A DNA stretch of 64,000 nt, taken from Phycisphaerales bacterium. GTDB lineage: Bacteria; Planctomycetota; Phycisphaerae; Phycisphaerales; UBA1924. The DNA lies in NCBI GenBank assembly GCA_029260265.1, contig JAJDDO010000019.1, forward strand, positions 1 through 64,000. The letters run 5' to 3'. The position numbers and the translations under genes were made by a program. Within the stretch, counting starts at the first letter, position 1. The number at the start of each line of letters is the position of its first letter. The notes below the pieces were generated by a model, which had not been told where the DNA came from, made no database searches, and saw only the letters and a list, made by a program, of their open reading frames with translations. Below are positions 11,385 through 20,153 of this stretch, one piece after another.

Positions 11385-14144
11385 TCAGGCGTATTCGACC
11401 ACTATCTTCACCTTGCTCGGTGCATTGCCATGCTCGTCGAACACCAGCAACTCGTTGTCGGTCTCGTTCAACCATGAACTCGGGATCGCCAACGGCACCG
11501 ATGGCGAAACAGATTTCCCATCCGCGGTCTGGGTGAAGTAGCGACCCAATGCGTGCCCATTGACAAACACCTGCCCCTTGCTCAGCCCGGAGACATCCAG
11601 CGACAACGCCACCCGCAACGATGGTGTCTTGAACGCGGCCTTCCACCAAGCCGGCGTTTGGAGCTTGGGGAACTTGCCTTTGGCGACCGAATCAAAGTCG
11701 ATCTCCGCGGGGACTTCCCACTTGGCGAACGACCAGGTCCCCTTCTCGGTGATGCTGGTGATGCTTTCGGTGAAGCTCGTGTTCTCGATGATGTTCTTGG
11801 TTACCGAGCCGATGAGTTCGTCGACATCAGCACCTTCGCCCGCATCGGTGTGCATCGCGATCTGCAGCACATTAACGCCACGCTTGACCGTTTCGTTATC
11901 CAAGACCAGCCTGATTGGTCGATTGGCATCAAAGTACTTCAGCGGCTCATCATTGAGCATCGCGACGCACTGCACCCCCACCGCGGGGATATCAACGACA
12001 ATCGTTGATTTCTTCAGATGCTTGAACGACCACTCGATCCGATCAGGATGCGTCGCGTCGCCCTCGCGGATCCCGTACGCTGGTGAATGCACCGAGAGCA
12101 CCTCGATCGGATCGCCCTGGTGAACCTTGCCCTTGGAGATCTTGAACGGGGCAGCTTCGACGAGATGCCCAAACAAGCCCTTCTTGCCGGTCATATCTGA
12201 GCCGCCTTCGAGCCGGCCCATGTTGTCGGCGAGTGCGACGACCTCGTGTGTAGCTTTTTTCAGTGACACATCAAGCACTCCTGACGCGCCGGGTCCATCG
12301 CCCAGAATCCCCGCGGGTTCTCCGTCGATAAAGATCTGGATCCGGTCGCTGGATTCGGGCGCGGACATCTTGACCTTCCCGCCCTTTGTCGTCTTTACCT
12401 CGATCCGGTACCACCCATATCCATAAGGGGTTCCGAGCTCAGAAAGATCCGCAGGTCCGGGGATCTGTGCGAACCGGGGCGAGCTGCCATCAATCCGTTC
12501 TTCGGGTTGTGAATATTCCCATGAGCCGATCACCACCCGCGGCAGCTTGTCAACGGGGTCCCCGTCGATCGGTTTGGTTGTGGTGGTCTTGGTCGCGCCG
12601 TCGGGTGAGACAAGCGTGTGGGTCTTGCCGTTGGTTGATGGGATGGGCTGCCCGTCCTCTGTGATTGTTTGGACGCCGACAAACACGCTCCGCTCATGCA
12701 TAAAGGTTTCGTCTGCCATCTCATCGCAGATCACGACGACGGTCACCTCTTCTAGTCGCAGCACCAATGGCTTGCGTCCCTTGGGGACTTCGAAGTCCAT
12801 CGGGGTCCCATTGATCGAGATCGATCCGTGCCCGCCGCCAGGGCCGAACAGCACGAGCACATCATCATCGCAGCACAGCGCGTTGAGGCTTGAGTAATCA
12901 AGGCGATTGCGTGACGAAAGATTGGTATCAAACAAGCACCAGTGCACACGCTGATGCCCGAGCCGTACCGGAAGAACCGAGCCATCGGGCAGCAAAAGAT
13001 CAAGCGTGCCCATCTTCGACTTTGGAGGCGAGAAGATAAAGGCAGCCGAGCCATGCGAACCACGCACATGCGTCACCACATGACCCTGGATCGCGTCCTC
13101 GTCGGGTGAGGGCGTAATAACCACCGAAGGCGTTTCGTTCTCTGCGTTGGCGAGCACATTGGCGAAGGATGATGCGAACATCATCAATCGGCGTGCGGGC
13201 CCATGCAACGCTGTCGGACGCCCATGCTCGTCGAGCAGCGAACCGGCGTCCTGCGAGGGGATGTACCACGGGTTCTCGCCGTCGACCGCCTGCCCGGCGT
13301 GAAACCCGTAGCTGGTCCCTGATGAAAAGTTGCCGATGTTGAACTGCCCGCCGCCGACGATGATCTCTGCGAGCTGGCGCTGAAACTGGTACGGATCAAC
13401 CGGGGCCTCGGCCGCAGCACCAAATCGTTGAGGCTGGCGCGTGCCGTAGTTGATCACGAGCTTGGGTTGTTCCGGACGAACCGCACCGAGCTGGCGCATG
13501 GTCGAGAACATCTCACCCTCGCCGGTCCATCCATCGATATCGCCCTCGACGCCCTGCCATAGGTTGTTCGCGTTGACCTTGGGCACGGTGAACCCCGCCT
13601 CGCGGAGGTACCGCCCGAGCTCACCGAGGTACTTGGCCGCAAGGGTTGGCTCATCGCATGTCCATTGCGATTCATTCTGGATCAGGATGATCGGGCCGCC
13701 GCCAGCGGTGGATGCCTGCAGATCCTTGACCTGGCGCGACAGGGCGTTGAAGTACTTACCGACCGCTTCCAAGAACGGCTGATTCGGCTGGCGTACCGCG
13801 AGATCAGGAATATTGAGCATCCATGTCGGCAGCCCGCCGAGGTCCCAACCCTCACCGATGTATGGGCCGGGACGCAGGATGCATCGCATCCCGGCTTCGG
13901 CGATCAGCTCGATGAAGTGACGGATATCGTTGTCGTCCTTAAAGTTGTACGAACGCGGACGGGTCTCGATCAGGTTCCAAAAAATCGGTGTCTCGATCGT
14001 GTTGAGCCCAGAGAGCTTGGCCGCGTAAATCCGAGACTTCCATTCATCGCGCGGGATGCGTTGAAAATGCAACGCGCCGGATACAATCCAGATCCGCTTA
14101 CCGTCAACCGAAAGAGTGCGTCCGTCGTAGCTCACCGATCCCAT
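11385..14144 (-). CDS. GH35 (beta-galactosidase)-like protein with altered nucleophile position
   Basis: 919 residues from ATG at 14144 with AGGAG upstream. N-terminal TIM-barrel of glycoside hydrolase family 35: SGALHFQRIPRDEWKSRIYAAKLSGLNTIETPIFWN is reduced here to its key parts (SGALHFQRIP, LNTIET, ILRPGPYI, GLPTWM). The acid/base Glu is kept in LIQNESQW (Glu158). In the usual nucleophile strand (family pattern V-T-E-[FYW]-W) the sequence reads KLVINYGTRQ, with Asn232 where Glu is expected. The substrate-loop GGTNFG equivalent reads SSGTSYGF. The C-terminal ~550 residues hold jelly-roll domains, including the GH35-type GQVFVNGHALGRYF. No signal peptide is seen, so it is probably cytoplasmic. 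The preceding 335-base gap holds a candidate operator. Confidence 0.75.
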   Translation of the reverse strand: MGSVSYDGRTLSVDGKRIWIVSGALHFQRIPRDEWKSRIYAAKLSGLNTIETPIFWNLIETRPRSYNFKDDNDIRHFIELIAEAGMRCILRPGPYIGEGWDLGGLPTWMLNIPDLAVRQPNQPFLEAVGKYFNALSRQVKDLQASTAGGGPIILIQNESQWTCDEPTLAAKYLGELGRYLREAGFTVPKVNANNLWQGVEGDIDGWTGEGEMFSTMRQLGAVRPEQPKLVINYGTRQPQRFGAAAEAPVDPYQFQRQLAEIIVGGGQFNIGNFSSGTSYGFHAGQAVDGENPWYIPSQDAGSLLDEHGRPTALHGPARRLMMFASSFANVLANAENETPSVVITPSPDEDAIQGHVVTHVRGSHGSAAFIFSPPKSKMGTLDLLLPDGSVLPVRLGHQRVHWCLFDTNLSSRNRLDYSSLNALCCDDDVLVLFGPGGGHGSISINGTPMDFEVPKGRKPLVLRLEEVTVVVICDEMADETFMHERSVFVGVQTITEDGQPIPSTNGKTHTLVSPDGATKTTTTKPIDGDPVDKLPRVVIGSWEYSQPEERIDGSSPRFAQIPGPADLSELGTPYGYGWYRIEVKTTKGGKVKMSAPESSDRIQIFIDGEPAGILGDGPGASGVLDVSLKKATHEVVALADNMGRLEGGSDMTGKKGLFGHLVEAAPFKISKGKVHQGDPIEVLSVHSPAYGIREGDATHPDRIEWSFKHLKKSTIVVDIPAVGVQCVAMLNDEPLKYFDANRPIRLVLDNETVKRGVNVLQIAMHTDAGEGADVDELIGSVTKNIIENTSFTESITSITEKGTWSFAKWEVPAEIDFDSVAKGKFPKLQTPAWWKAAFKTPSLRVALSLDVSGLSKGQVFVNGHALGRYFTQTADGKSVSPSVPLAIPSSWLNETDNELLVFDEHGNAPSKVKIVVEYA

Positions 14145-14479
14145 AGCGTGGTGCTCCTGATCATTCTGTCCGATAATCATTCCAAGTGCAGCAGCGACAA
14201 GATGTTCGCGTTCACGGAAAATCGGTACAGCAAGAAGTTTGGGTCTGGACCATAGGACCTGATCTCAAAAAGGCAATTTTGAACCATCACCCATCGGCCA
14301 CCATCCACACAAACTGGGCACAACAAAAGGTTCTGTAAACGCTTATTTTACAATGATTTACGCATCATTTGGCCGACAGTCTCTCGCCGCGTATCCACAC
14401 CACAAGATCGCTCTGGAGAACTTTGAGAATTACAATGGCTGGTTGCCATCGGCTCACAAGTGTTTGGGGGTTGGTTGGT
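14145..14479. other. intergenic region upstream of the GH35-like gene
   Basis: 335 bases without a supported gene between the GNAT and GH35-like genes, both minus strand. It is noticeably more A+T-rich than the flanks around 14260-14370 and presumably holds the GH35 gene promoter. It contains the inverted repeat at 14334-14352. Nothing else was recognised. Confidence 0.6.
14334..14352. promoter_or_regulatory. candidate operator: inverted repeat TGTAAA-N7-TTTACA
   Basis: TGTAAACGCTTATTTTACA has perfect 6-base arms with a 7-base spacer. It lies 190 bases upstream of the GH35-like start, in an A+T-rich stretch. The left half TGTAAACG resembles LacI/GalR-family half sites, but the spacing is longer than their usual contiguous palindrome. 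No regulator gene is adjacent. Confidence 0.35.
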
Positions 14480-15130
14480 TCAGCGGAGAATCGAATCCAC
14501 CGTGAGCACTTCGTGCTCGACGATCTTTCCGTTGATCTCGAGCTGATCACGCTCGCCCGAGCAGGTGAATCCGAGCCGGCGGGCGAGGCGCATTGAGGGC
14601 TCGTTCTCCGCGGAGATGTTTCCCCGCAATGTGTGCAGCCCGAGCCCGACCGGGATATCGGCGAGGGCATGATCAACCATCGCTCTGCAGGCGTGCGAAC
14701 CAAGCCCAAGCCCGGCATACATCGAATCTACCCACCAGTTTGCTTCCGCGGTCCAGCTCAGCCCGCGATCGATCTTGATGAGATTGAACATGCCGAGGAA
14801 CTGTCCATCGTTGAGGAATGCTGCCCGTCGCCATGCGGTTCTTTTTTCGTCGCCTTCAACACCCTTGCGGACCATGCCCTCGAAGTACGCATCATCGGAT
14901 TGTCCTTGCTCGGCGAGCGGGATCCAGGGCGCGAGCGCTTCTTGTGATCGGGTGAAGGCTTCGAGATAAGCTGCACGATCGCCGATCGAAAGCGGGCGAA
15001 AGACCATCAGCTCGGTGGCCAGATCGGGGCGTGGCAGCACCTCAACCGGGCGGGGCGACTGCACCGGCGTGCCGGGCTTGGGACCCGATAATCGGGAGAT
15101 TTGTTGTGTGAGTGTTCTGAGTGCGGACAT
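14480..15130 (-). CDS. GNAT-family N-acetyltransferase (RimJ/RimL-like)
   Basis: 216 residues from ATG at 15130 with AAGGTG upstream; a GTG at 15139 is the alternative. Features of the RimJ/RimL-type acetyltransferase fold: an opening substrate strand LMVFRPLSIGDRAAYLEAF, the membrane-free GMFNLIKIDRG central strands, acetyl-CoA loop region SMYAGLGLGSHACRAMVDHAL, then LHTLRGNISAENEPSMRLARRLGF and a final strand ending VLTVDSILR. The likely substrate is a protein N-terminus, an amino acid or an antibiotic, which cannot be told from sequence. It stands alone between YchF and the GH35-like gene. Confidence 0.82.
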   Translation of the reverse strand: MSALRTLTQQISRLSGPKPGTPVQSPRPVEVLPRPDLATELMVFRPLSIGDRAAYLEAFTRSQEALAPWIPLAEQGQSDDAYFEGMVRKGVEGDEKRTAWRRAAFLNDGQFLGMFNLIKIDRGLSWTAEANWWVDSMYAGLGLGSHACRAMVDHALADIPVGLGLHTLRGNISAENEPSMRLARRLGFTCSGERDQLEINGKIVEHEVLTVDSILR

Positions 15131-15286
15131 ATCGGACACCTTGTCTTGGGTATGTCCGAGATCATCGGCCTCAACAGGGCTTCACTGAAGGAGTTTGCGG
15201 ACCTTGGGCCAAAATACCGCCCCAGATACCAAAGACGGGCGAACCCTCATAACCCGGACCGCCCACAGAACCGTGAAATCCGAGGT

Positions 15287-16390
15287 TTACACATTGAACA
15301 AGAAGTTGCACACATCCGCATCGTGCATGACATACTCCTTGCCCTCGACGCGCAGCTTGCCCGCTTCTTTGATGGCCTTTTCGGTCTTGTATTCCACGAG
15401 GTCATCGACCGAGTAGCATTCCACACGGATGAACCCGCGTTCAAAGTCGGTGTGGATGACGCCCGCGGCTTGGGGAGCCTTGCATCCGTGCGGGATGGTC
15501 CATGCGCGGACTTCTTTCTCGCCCGCGGTGTAGTACGACTGGTACCCGAGCAGCATGTACGCCGCCCTTGCAAGCCGTCCGAGCGCGGGCTCGTCCATCC
15601 CCATATCCTCGAGCATCTCTTGCTTGTCCTCATCGTCGAGCTCAGCGAGTTCAGATTCAATCTGTGCACACACCGGGACCATCACCGCACCAACTGACTC
15701 GGCGTGCGCCCGGACCTTCTGTGCCAGCTCGCCCTCGCCATTGACATCATCATCTGAAACATTGGCTATATAAAGGATGGGCTTGACGGTGATCAACCCG
15801 AGCAGGCTGCACGCCTTGACCAGATCTGGATCATCAAACCGGTGCGCACGCGCGGGCTTGTTGGACTCGAGCACGGGCATCAGGGCTTCGATGACCTTGA
15901 CGCGATTGACTGAATCACGATCCCCACCCTTTGCGCTCCGCTTGGCCTTGGAATGCGCGTTTTCGAGCGTCTGGATATCTGAGAGGATGAGTTCGAGCTC
16001 GATGGTCTCGATGTCGCTGACCGGATCAACCTTGCCATCGACATGGGTGATCTCTTCGCCGCCCGCTGCGGATTCGAAGCATCGGACAACCTGGATAATC
16101 GCATCGACATCGCGGATATGCCCGAGAAACGCGTTGCCCTTGCCCTCGCCCTTGGAAGCGCCGCGAACAAGCCCGGCGATATCCACCAGATGGAGCATTG
16201 CGGGGATGACCTTCTGGGTCTTGACAAACCCGTGGATGATCTCGAGGCGTGGATCGGGGATGGGAACAACTCCGATGTTTGGATCGATGGTCGCAAACGG
16301 GTAGTTCGCGGCCAAAGCACCGGCGTTGGTCAACGCGTTGAAGAGGGTCGATTTTCCGACATTGGGCAGCCCAACGATTCCTGCTTTCAT
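15287..16390 (-). CDS. ychF: redox-regulated ATPase/GTPase YchF (Obg-like ATPase)
   Basis: 367 residues, normal for YchF. From ATG at 16390 (GGAG upstream) the P-loop comes at once: [21 protein letters not shown]2/switch region [10 protein letters not shown] and G3 [22 protein letters not shown] follow, with the G4-like region altered as usual for this ATP-preferring family (VSDDDV; canonical NKxD absent). A coiled-coil insertion lies in the middle, and the C-terminal TGS domain ends with the family signature [19 protein letters not shown]. It binds ribosomes and acts in translation and oxidative-stress control. Single gene, transcribed away from tRNA-Arg. Confidence 0.94.
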   Translation of the reverse strand: MKAGIVGLPNVGKSTLFNALTNAGALAANYPFATIDPNIGVVPIPDPRLEIIHGFVKTQKVIPAMLHLVDIAGLVRGASKGEGKGNAFLGHIRDVDAIIQVVRCFESAAGGEEITHVDGKVDPVSDIETIELELILSDIQTLENAHSKAKRSAKGGDRDSVNRVKVIEALMPVLESNKPARAHRFDDPDLVKACSLLGLITVKPILYIANVSDDDVNGEGELAQKVRAHAESVGAVMVPVCAQIESELAELDDEDKQEMLEDMGMDEPALGRLARAAYMLLGYQSYYTAGEKEVRAWTIPHGCKAPQAAGVIHTDFERGFIRVECYSVDDLVEYKTEKAIKEAGKLRVEGKEYVMHDADVCNFLFNV

Positions 16391-16494
16391 CTCATCACTC
16401 CATACCCGCCCAACGCGGGGCACAGATTGTAGCAGCCGCACCGGTCGTTCTTTCGCTCGTCTTTGAGGAACACACCGGCGTACACTTGTTTATC

Positions 16495-16568
16495 GCCCGG
16501 GTAGCTCAGCTGGATAGAGCAGTGCTTTCCTAAAGCACAGGCCACAGGTTCGAGTCCTGTTCCGGGTG
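16495..16568 (+). tRNA. tRNA-Arg (anticodon CCT)
   Basis: Cloverleaf readable: acceptor GCCCGGG pairs with TCCGGGT (G-T at the first pair), D-arm GCTCAGCTGGATAGAGC, anticodon arm GTGCT-TTCCTAA-AGCAC giving CCT, T-arm ACAGG-TTCGAGT-CCTGT. CCA is not encoded. It lies just upstream of murQ. Confidence 0.95.
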
Positions 16569-16627
16569 TTGCTGTGACAGATCCTCACCCCACCTCGAAC
16601 CCGCTCCACAGATCGCCCGAGGGCCAG

Positions 16628-17536
16628 ATGCCCAGCGACCGCTCGCACCTGCTCACCGAGCAACTCAACCCGCGATCAGTAGATATCGACACACGAAGCA
16701 CCCAAGAAATCCTCTCTGTGATCAACGATGAGGATGCCCTGATCGCGTCGGCAGTCCGAGATCAGATCCAAGCGATCGGCGCGTTCACCGACACGGCCTT
16801 CAATGCACTTGCCGAAGGCGGGCGGCTGATCTACCTCGGCGCAGGCACCAGCGGGCGGCTCGGAGTCCTCGATGCGTCCGAATGCCCCCCCACCTTCCAG
16901 AGCGATCCGGCGCAGGTCCTCGGGATCATCGCCGGCGGCGACAGCGCGCTGAGAAAATCGTCCGAGCACAAAGAAGACGACCCATCAGGAGCGCACCGCG
17001 AGCTCGATTCGATCGGTGTCGGGCCCAACGATGCTGTGCTCGGCATCGCGGCGGGCGGGACAACACCCTTCGTCCTCGGCGGGATCGAACACGCCAAATC
17101 GCGCGGCGCCTCGACCGGGCTGCTCTGCTGTACACCGATCGAGCAGCCGGCATCGTGCGATGTGCTCATCGCGGTGCAAACCGGGCCCGAGATCATCACC
17201 GGATCCACCCGCATGAAAGCCGGGACCGCGACCAAGCTGGTCCTCAACATGATCTCCACCGGTGCGATGATCAAACTCGGAAAGGTCCACGGCAACCTCA
17301 TGGTCGACCTGCGAGCGACCAACGACAAACTCCGCGATCGCGCAGCGAGAATCCTCTGCATGGATCTGGGCATCGACCGCGGCGAGGCGTTCGTGCTGCT
17401 CGATCGTGCGCACGGCATGGTCAAGCCCGCGATCGTGATGCGCCGGCTTGGTGTTCGCTTTGAAGCCGCAGAAGCACTGCTTGCCAAGTGCGACGGGCGA
17501 TTGTCACGCGCATTGGATGGTCATCGTGGATCTTGA
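16628..17536 (+). CDS. murQ: N-acetylmuramic acid 6-phosphate etherase
   Basis: Cleaves the lactyl ether of MurNAc-6-P to GlcNAc-6-P and D-lactate in peptidoglycan recycling. 302 residues from ATG at 16628 (GAGGG upstream), close to the ~298 residues of E. coli MurQ; a GTG at 16574 would add 18 residues not needed by the family. SIS-domain signature GAGTSGRLGVLDASECPPTF (about 71-90) carries the catalytic Glu84. LGIAAGGTTPFVLGGIEHAK and ITGSTRMKAGTATKLVLNM are also characteristic. The 3' end overlaps nagZ by 20 bases, so the two recycling genes form an operon. tRNA-Arg precedes. Confidence 0.93.
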   Translation: MPSDRSHLLTEQLNPRSVDIDTRSTQEILSVINDEDALIASAVRDQIQAIGAFTDTAFNALAEGGRLIYLGAGTSGRLGVLDASECPPTFQSDPAQVLGIIAGGDSALRKSSEHKEDDPSGAHRELDSIGVGPNDAVLGIAAGGTTPFVLGGIEHAKSRGASTGLLCCTPIEQPASCDVLIAVQTGPEIITGSTRMKAGTATKLVLNMISTGAMIKLGKVHGNLMVDLRATNDKLRDRAARILCMDLGIDRGEAFVLLDRAHGMVKPAIVMRRLGVRFEAAEALLAKCDGRLSRALDGHRGS

Positions 17537-18530
17537 TCGTGCCATCGGGAGCCTGATCATCACCGGGTTCCGGGGCGATTCGCTTGATGACTCCGATACA
17601 CGGGCAGATATCAAAGAACTCAATCGCGCCCATATCGGCGGCGTGATTTTGTTCGACCGTGAACTATCCACGGCCCAACCCAGAAACATCCGTTCAAACG
17701 CCCAGCTTGAAAGACTCTGCAATGACCTGAGGCACGAACTCGGAGATCAGCTTATCATCTCGATCGACCAGGAAGGCGGGCGGGTCTCTAGACTGAATAC
17801 ATGCAACGGGTTTGATTCATCAACCGATGCCCGCTCGTTTGGCGATCTCCAAACGGTCGATCAACAACGCGCAGCCGACTCGGCGGCGCACCAACTCGGG
17901 AAAACTGGAATCAATCTCAACTTCGCGCCGTGCGTTGATCTTGCGCTCAATGCCGATTCATCGATCATCGCCAAGAAGGGTCGCTCGTTTTCTGACGACC
18001 CTTCGGTTGTGATTCAATGCGCACGGCTCATCATCGATGCGCACCACAATCGGGGCGTGCGGTGTTGCATCAAGCATTTCCCCGGGCATGGGTCGGCCAT
18101 AGGCGATACGCACCAAGGGCTTGTCGACATCACCGACACGCACGATCCGAATGAAGTCTTTCCGTACACTAAGCTGATCGAGGACTACGGCTCATCGCTC
18201 GCCGTGATGACCGGGCACCTTGCACATCGCGGGCGAGATGCCGACAATCCGGCGAGCTTGTCTCGCGCGATGACAACCGGATGGCTACGCGAGGAGCTTG
18301 GTTTCCATGGCGTGGTTATCACGGATTCGCTCGACATGGGCGGAGCGTTTGGCGAAGGGAATGCTGCAAGGGCGATCAATGCAGGCGCGGACATCGCGCT
18401 CAATGGCAACAACACCGCCGGCGGTTTTGATCCGGGTTTATCTGGTCGGATGCATGCAGAAATCCGTGATGGTGCAAAGCCCGAGCGGATCTTTGAATCC
18501 GCCGAACGCATTGCGGGATGGATCCGATAA
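17517..18530 (+). CDS. nagZ: beta-N-acetylhexosaminidase NagZ (GH3)
   Basis: Removes GlcNAc from GlcNAc-anhydroMurNAc products during peptidoglycan recycling. 337 residues, the usual single-domain NagZ size. GH3 marks: ISIDQEGGRVSRL (about 82), the NagZ-specific mobile loop KHFPGHGS (186-193) carrying the catalytic His, and ITDSLDMGG with nucleophile candidate Asp270. No signal peptide, so cytoplasmic as expected. ATG at 17517 lies inside the 3' end of murQ. This gives a compact murQ-nagZ unit that would process internalised muropeptides; no AmpG or AnmK gene is seen here. Confidence 0.93.
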   Translation: MVIVDLDRAIGSLIITGFRGDSLDDSDTRADIKELNRAHIGGVILFDRELSTAQPRNIRSNAQLERLCNDLRHELGDQLIISIDQEGGRVSRLNTCNGFDSSTDARSFGDLQTVDQQRAADSAAHQLGKTGINLNFAPCVDLALNADSSIIAKKGRSFSDDPSVVIQCARLIIDAHHNRGVRCCIKHFPGHGSAIGDTHQGLVDITDTHDPNEVFPYTKLIEDYGSSLAVMTGHLAHRGRDADNPASLSRAMTTGWLREELGFHGVVITDSLDMGGAFGEGNAARAINAGADIALNGNNTAGGFDPGLSGRMHAEIRDGAKPERIFESAERIAGWIR

Positions 18531-18618
18531 GCACAGGATACGGGTTGTTTTGTGACGAATATCCAGACGGCATTCGGTTTGGGTGGTCGGCGGACCCGCA
18601 CCGTGTCATCCTGCATTC

Positions 18619-19053
18619 ATGGCGAAAAACCTCCACATGCCGAGACTCTGCATCATACTGCTTGCCGGCGTGGTGCTCATAACACTTCTTGGCGGGTGCG
18701 CCACCAGCCGATCGAACGGGCCTTGGACTTGGTCACCGGATATGACGCTGCAGTCCAGCGGTGCGCCGAGCCGTGTGCACCCTGCCAATGCGGTGATCCA
18801 GCCTGCACGCGGATTCCGCGTCGTGCAGGGCGATGAGTATGCACTTGAATACTCGCGGCGAGACGAACAACTCGGCGTGCGGTATGAGAGCGCGAATCAG
18901 TCACGGATGGGCTGGCCGACCGAGCCACGCCCAACGCTTGATCATCGCGGTTCGTACTCCACAAGCCGCGATGCACACCGGTACAGCTACCCCCGTCTGC
19001 AGCGTGAATCATCGGATCGTCGGAGATCGACCCGCCGTCGGTATGTCCGCTGA
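18619..19053 (+). CDS. small lipoprotein, unknown function
   Basis: 144 residues from ATG at 18619; a second ATG at 18637 starts nearer the signal peptide. A hydrophobic signal segment (LCIILLAGVVLITLLGGC) ends in a lipobox LLGGC, so the mature protein should be a lipoprotein exposed in the periplasm or outer membrane. The rest is polar and, in the last 40 residues, rich in Arg, Ser and Tyr with no recognisable domain. It follows nagZ by 88 bases on the same strand. No function is inferred. Confidence 0.6.
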   Translation: MAKNLHMPRLCIILLAGVVLITLLGGCATSRSNGPWTWSPDMTLQSSGAPSRVHPANAVIQPARGFRVVQGDEYALEYSRRDEQLGVRYESANQSRMGWPTEPRPTLDHRGSYSTSRDAHRYSYPRLQRESSDRRRSTRRRYVR

Positions 19054-19061
19054 GCCAATAC

Positions 19062-19098
19062 AAAAAAGGAGCGGGCCGATCCGCTCCCGGATCGGCCC
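19062..19098 (-). terminator. rho-independent terminator of the fibro-slime gene
   Basis: Read on the minus strand, a GGAGCGG/CCGCTCC stem (19068-19074 with 19081-19087, 6-base loop) is followed at once by six T residues (19067-19062). An alternative longer stem GGGCCGATCC/GGATCGGCCC (19073-19082 with 19089-19098) overlaps it. It lies about 60 bases after the stop of the fibro-slime gene. Confidence 0.8.
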
Positions 19099-19160
19099 GA
19101 CACCAACACCAACATGCATCAAACCAGGTCCCATGGCAACGGGCATTGCCCGCTCATGAT

Positions 19161-20096
19161 TTAGTCGTACAGAGCCGCGGTCGGAGGCAGCTCGACATTG
19201 CGGAGCTTCAGCGTGGTCTCGATCCGGAAGTTGGACTGTGTCCGGTGACGCTCAGCGAAGAAGAAGCTGAGTGTGTAGGAACTTCCGTCCTCGAGCCAGT
19301 CCAGGCGATCGAGATCGATGGTCTGGGTAACCGCTGAGTGAACGCCGCCGATATCGATCACGAGTCGTCCGTCAATGAAGACCCACACATCGTCGTCGCC
19401 GACGAACTTGAACTCCAGCCCCGCGTCGCGTTCATAGACGAACTGCGTCTGGAGCTCGAAGGTAAAGTGGAAGTTCTTATTGTTCCCTGCGCTGTTGCCG
19501 TAGAGGTCTTCATTGACCGGGAAGAACCCGCCGGTGTTCTCGTATTCGACGGCGGTCTTGTCGTCGAAGGTGTACACATTGCTCCCAGGCTGGCGGACCA
19601 GTGTGAGGTCAAGCTGCTTGGCCGCATTCACACCCGGGGTGTTTCTGAACCATTGCTTGAAGTTTTCAGGCGTGGTCAACGCGCCTTCATTGCTCCTCAG
19701 TGATCCAGCCTGATCACCCTCGCGAGACGCGATGTAATCCTTTGACGGGATGATGTTCTGGTTGTTGGCGTCTCTCCACTGCGACCCGAGCTTGAGCCCG
19801 GTGGAGTTGAACATGGGCTTGCCATCGTCATCGAGATAGTCCGAGACCATACCGATGTACTGCCCGAACCCGCCGGAGGGTCGGCGTTCGAAGTCGGGGT
19901 GCCCGCCCTCGGCGTTCTTCTCGCGGAAGTCACGGACGACTCCGGTCAGGGTGATCGACTCGGGGAGCTCTTGGGCTTGTGACATGCCACTGGCGGAGAC
20001 CGGCGAGGCGCCGGCCAGGGTGGCGACGGTGCTTGCGCATCCGGCGAGAAGAACGAGTGATGCGATTTTCCGTGTGGTTTGCTTGGACTGATTCAT
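19161..20096 (-). CDS. secreted fibro-slime domain protein
   Basis: 311 residues with an N-terminal signal peptide (cleavage near VSASG, about residue 36) and AGGAG six to eight bases before ATG 20096. The body matches the fibro-slime/PA14-like domain: LTGVVRDF at the start, FTFELQTQFVYERDAGLEF reduced to FELQTQFVY, the metal-binding-like core FVGDDDVWVFIDGRLVIDIGGVH, then SYTLSFFFAERHRTQSNFRI. The Asp-rich DDDVWVFIDG stretch and the VFIDGRLVxDxGG pattern are diagnostic. These domains occur in secreted adhesins and carbohydrate-binding proteins of planctomycetes and slime moulds. No sorting tail is seen. A good terminator follows. Confidence 0.85.
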   Translation of the reverse strand: MNQSKQTTRKIASLVLLAGCASTVATLAGASPVSASGMSQAQELPESITLTGVVRDFREKNAEGGHPDFERRPSGGFGQYIGMVSDYLDDDGKPMFNSTGLKLGSQWRDANNQNIIPSKDYIASREGDQAGSLRSNEGALTTPENFKQWFRNTPGVNAAKQLDLTLVRQPGSNVYTFDDKTAVEYENTGGFFPVNEDLYGNSAGNNKNFHFTFELQTQFVYERDAGLEFKFVGDDDVWVFIDGRLVIDIGGVHSAVTQTIDLDRLDWLEDGSSYTLSFFFAERHRTQSNFRIETTLKLRNVELPPTAALYD

Positions 20097-20153
20097 GATG
20101 GGCTCCTGGAATGTTGTGTGCTGATCGAGAAAGTGTGATCTAAAAAGACTGGG

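Noticed and set aside
16463-16494. Promoter for tRNA-Arg (TTGAGG...TACACT)
   Set aside because: The spacing between the two hexamers is only 12 bases, too short for a sigma-70 promoter.
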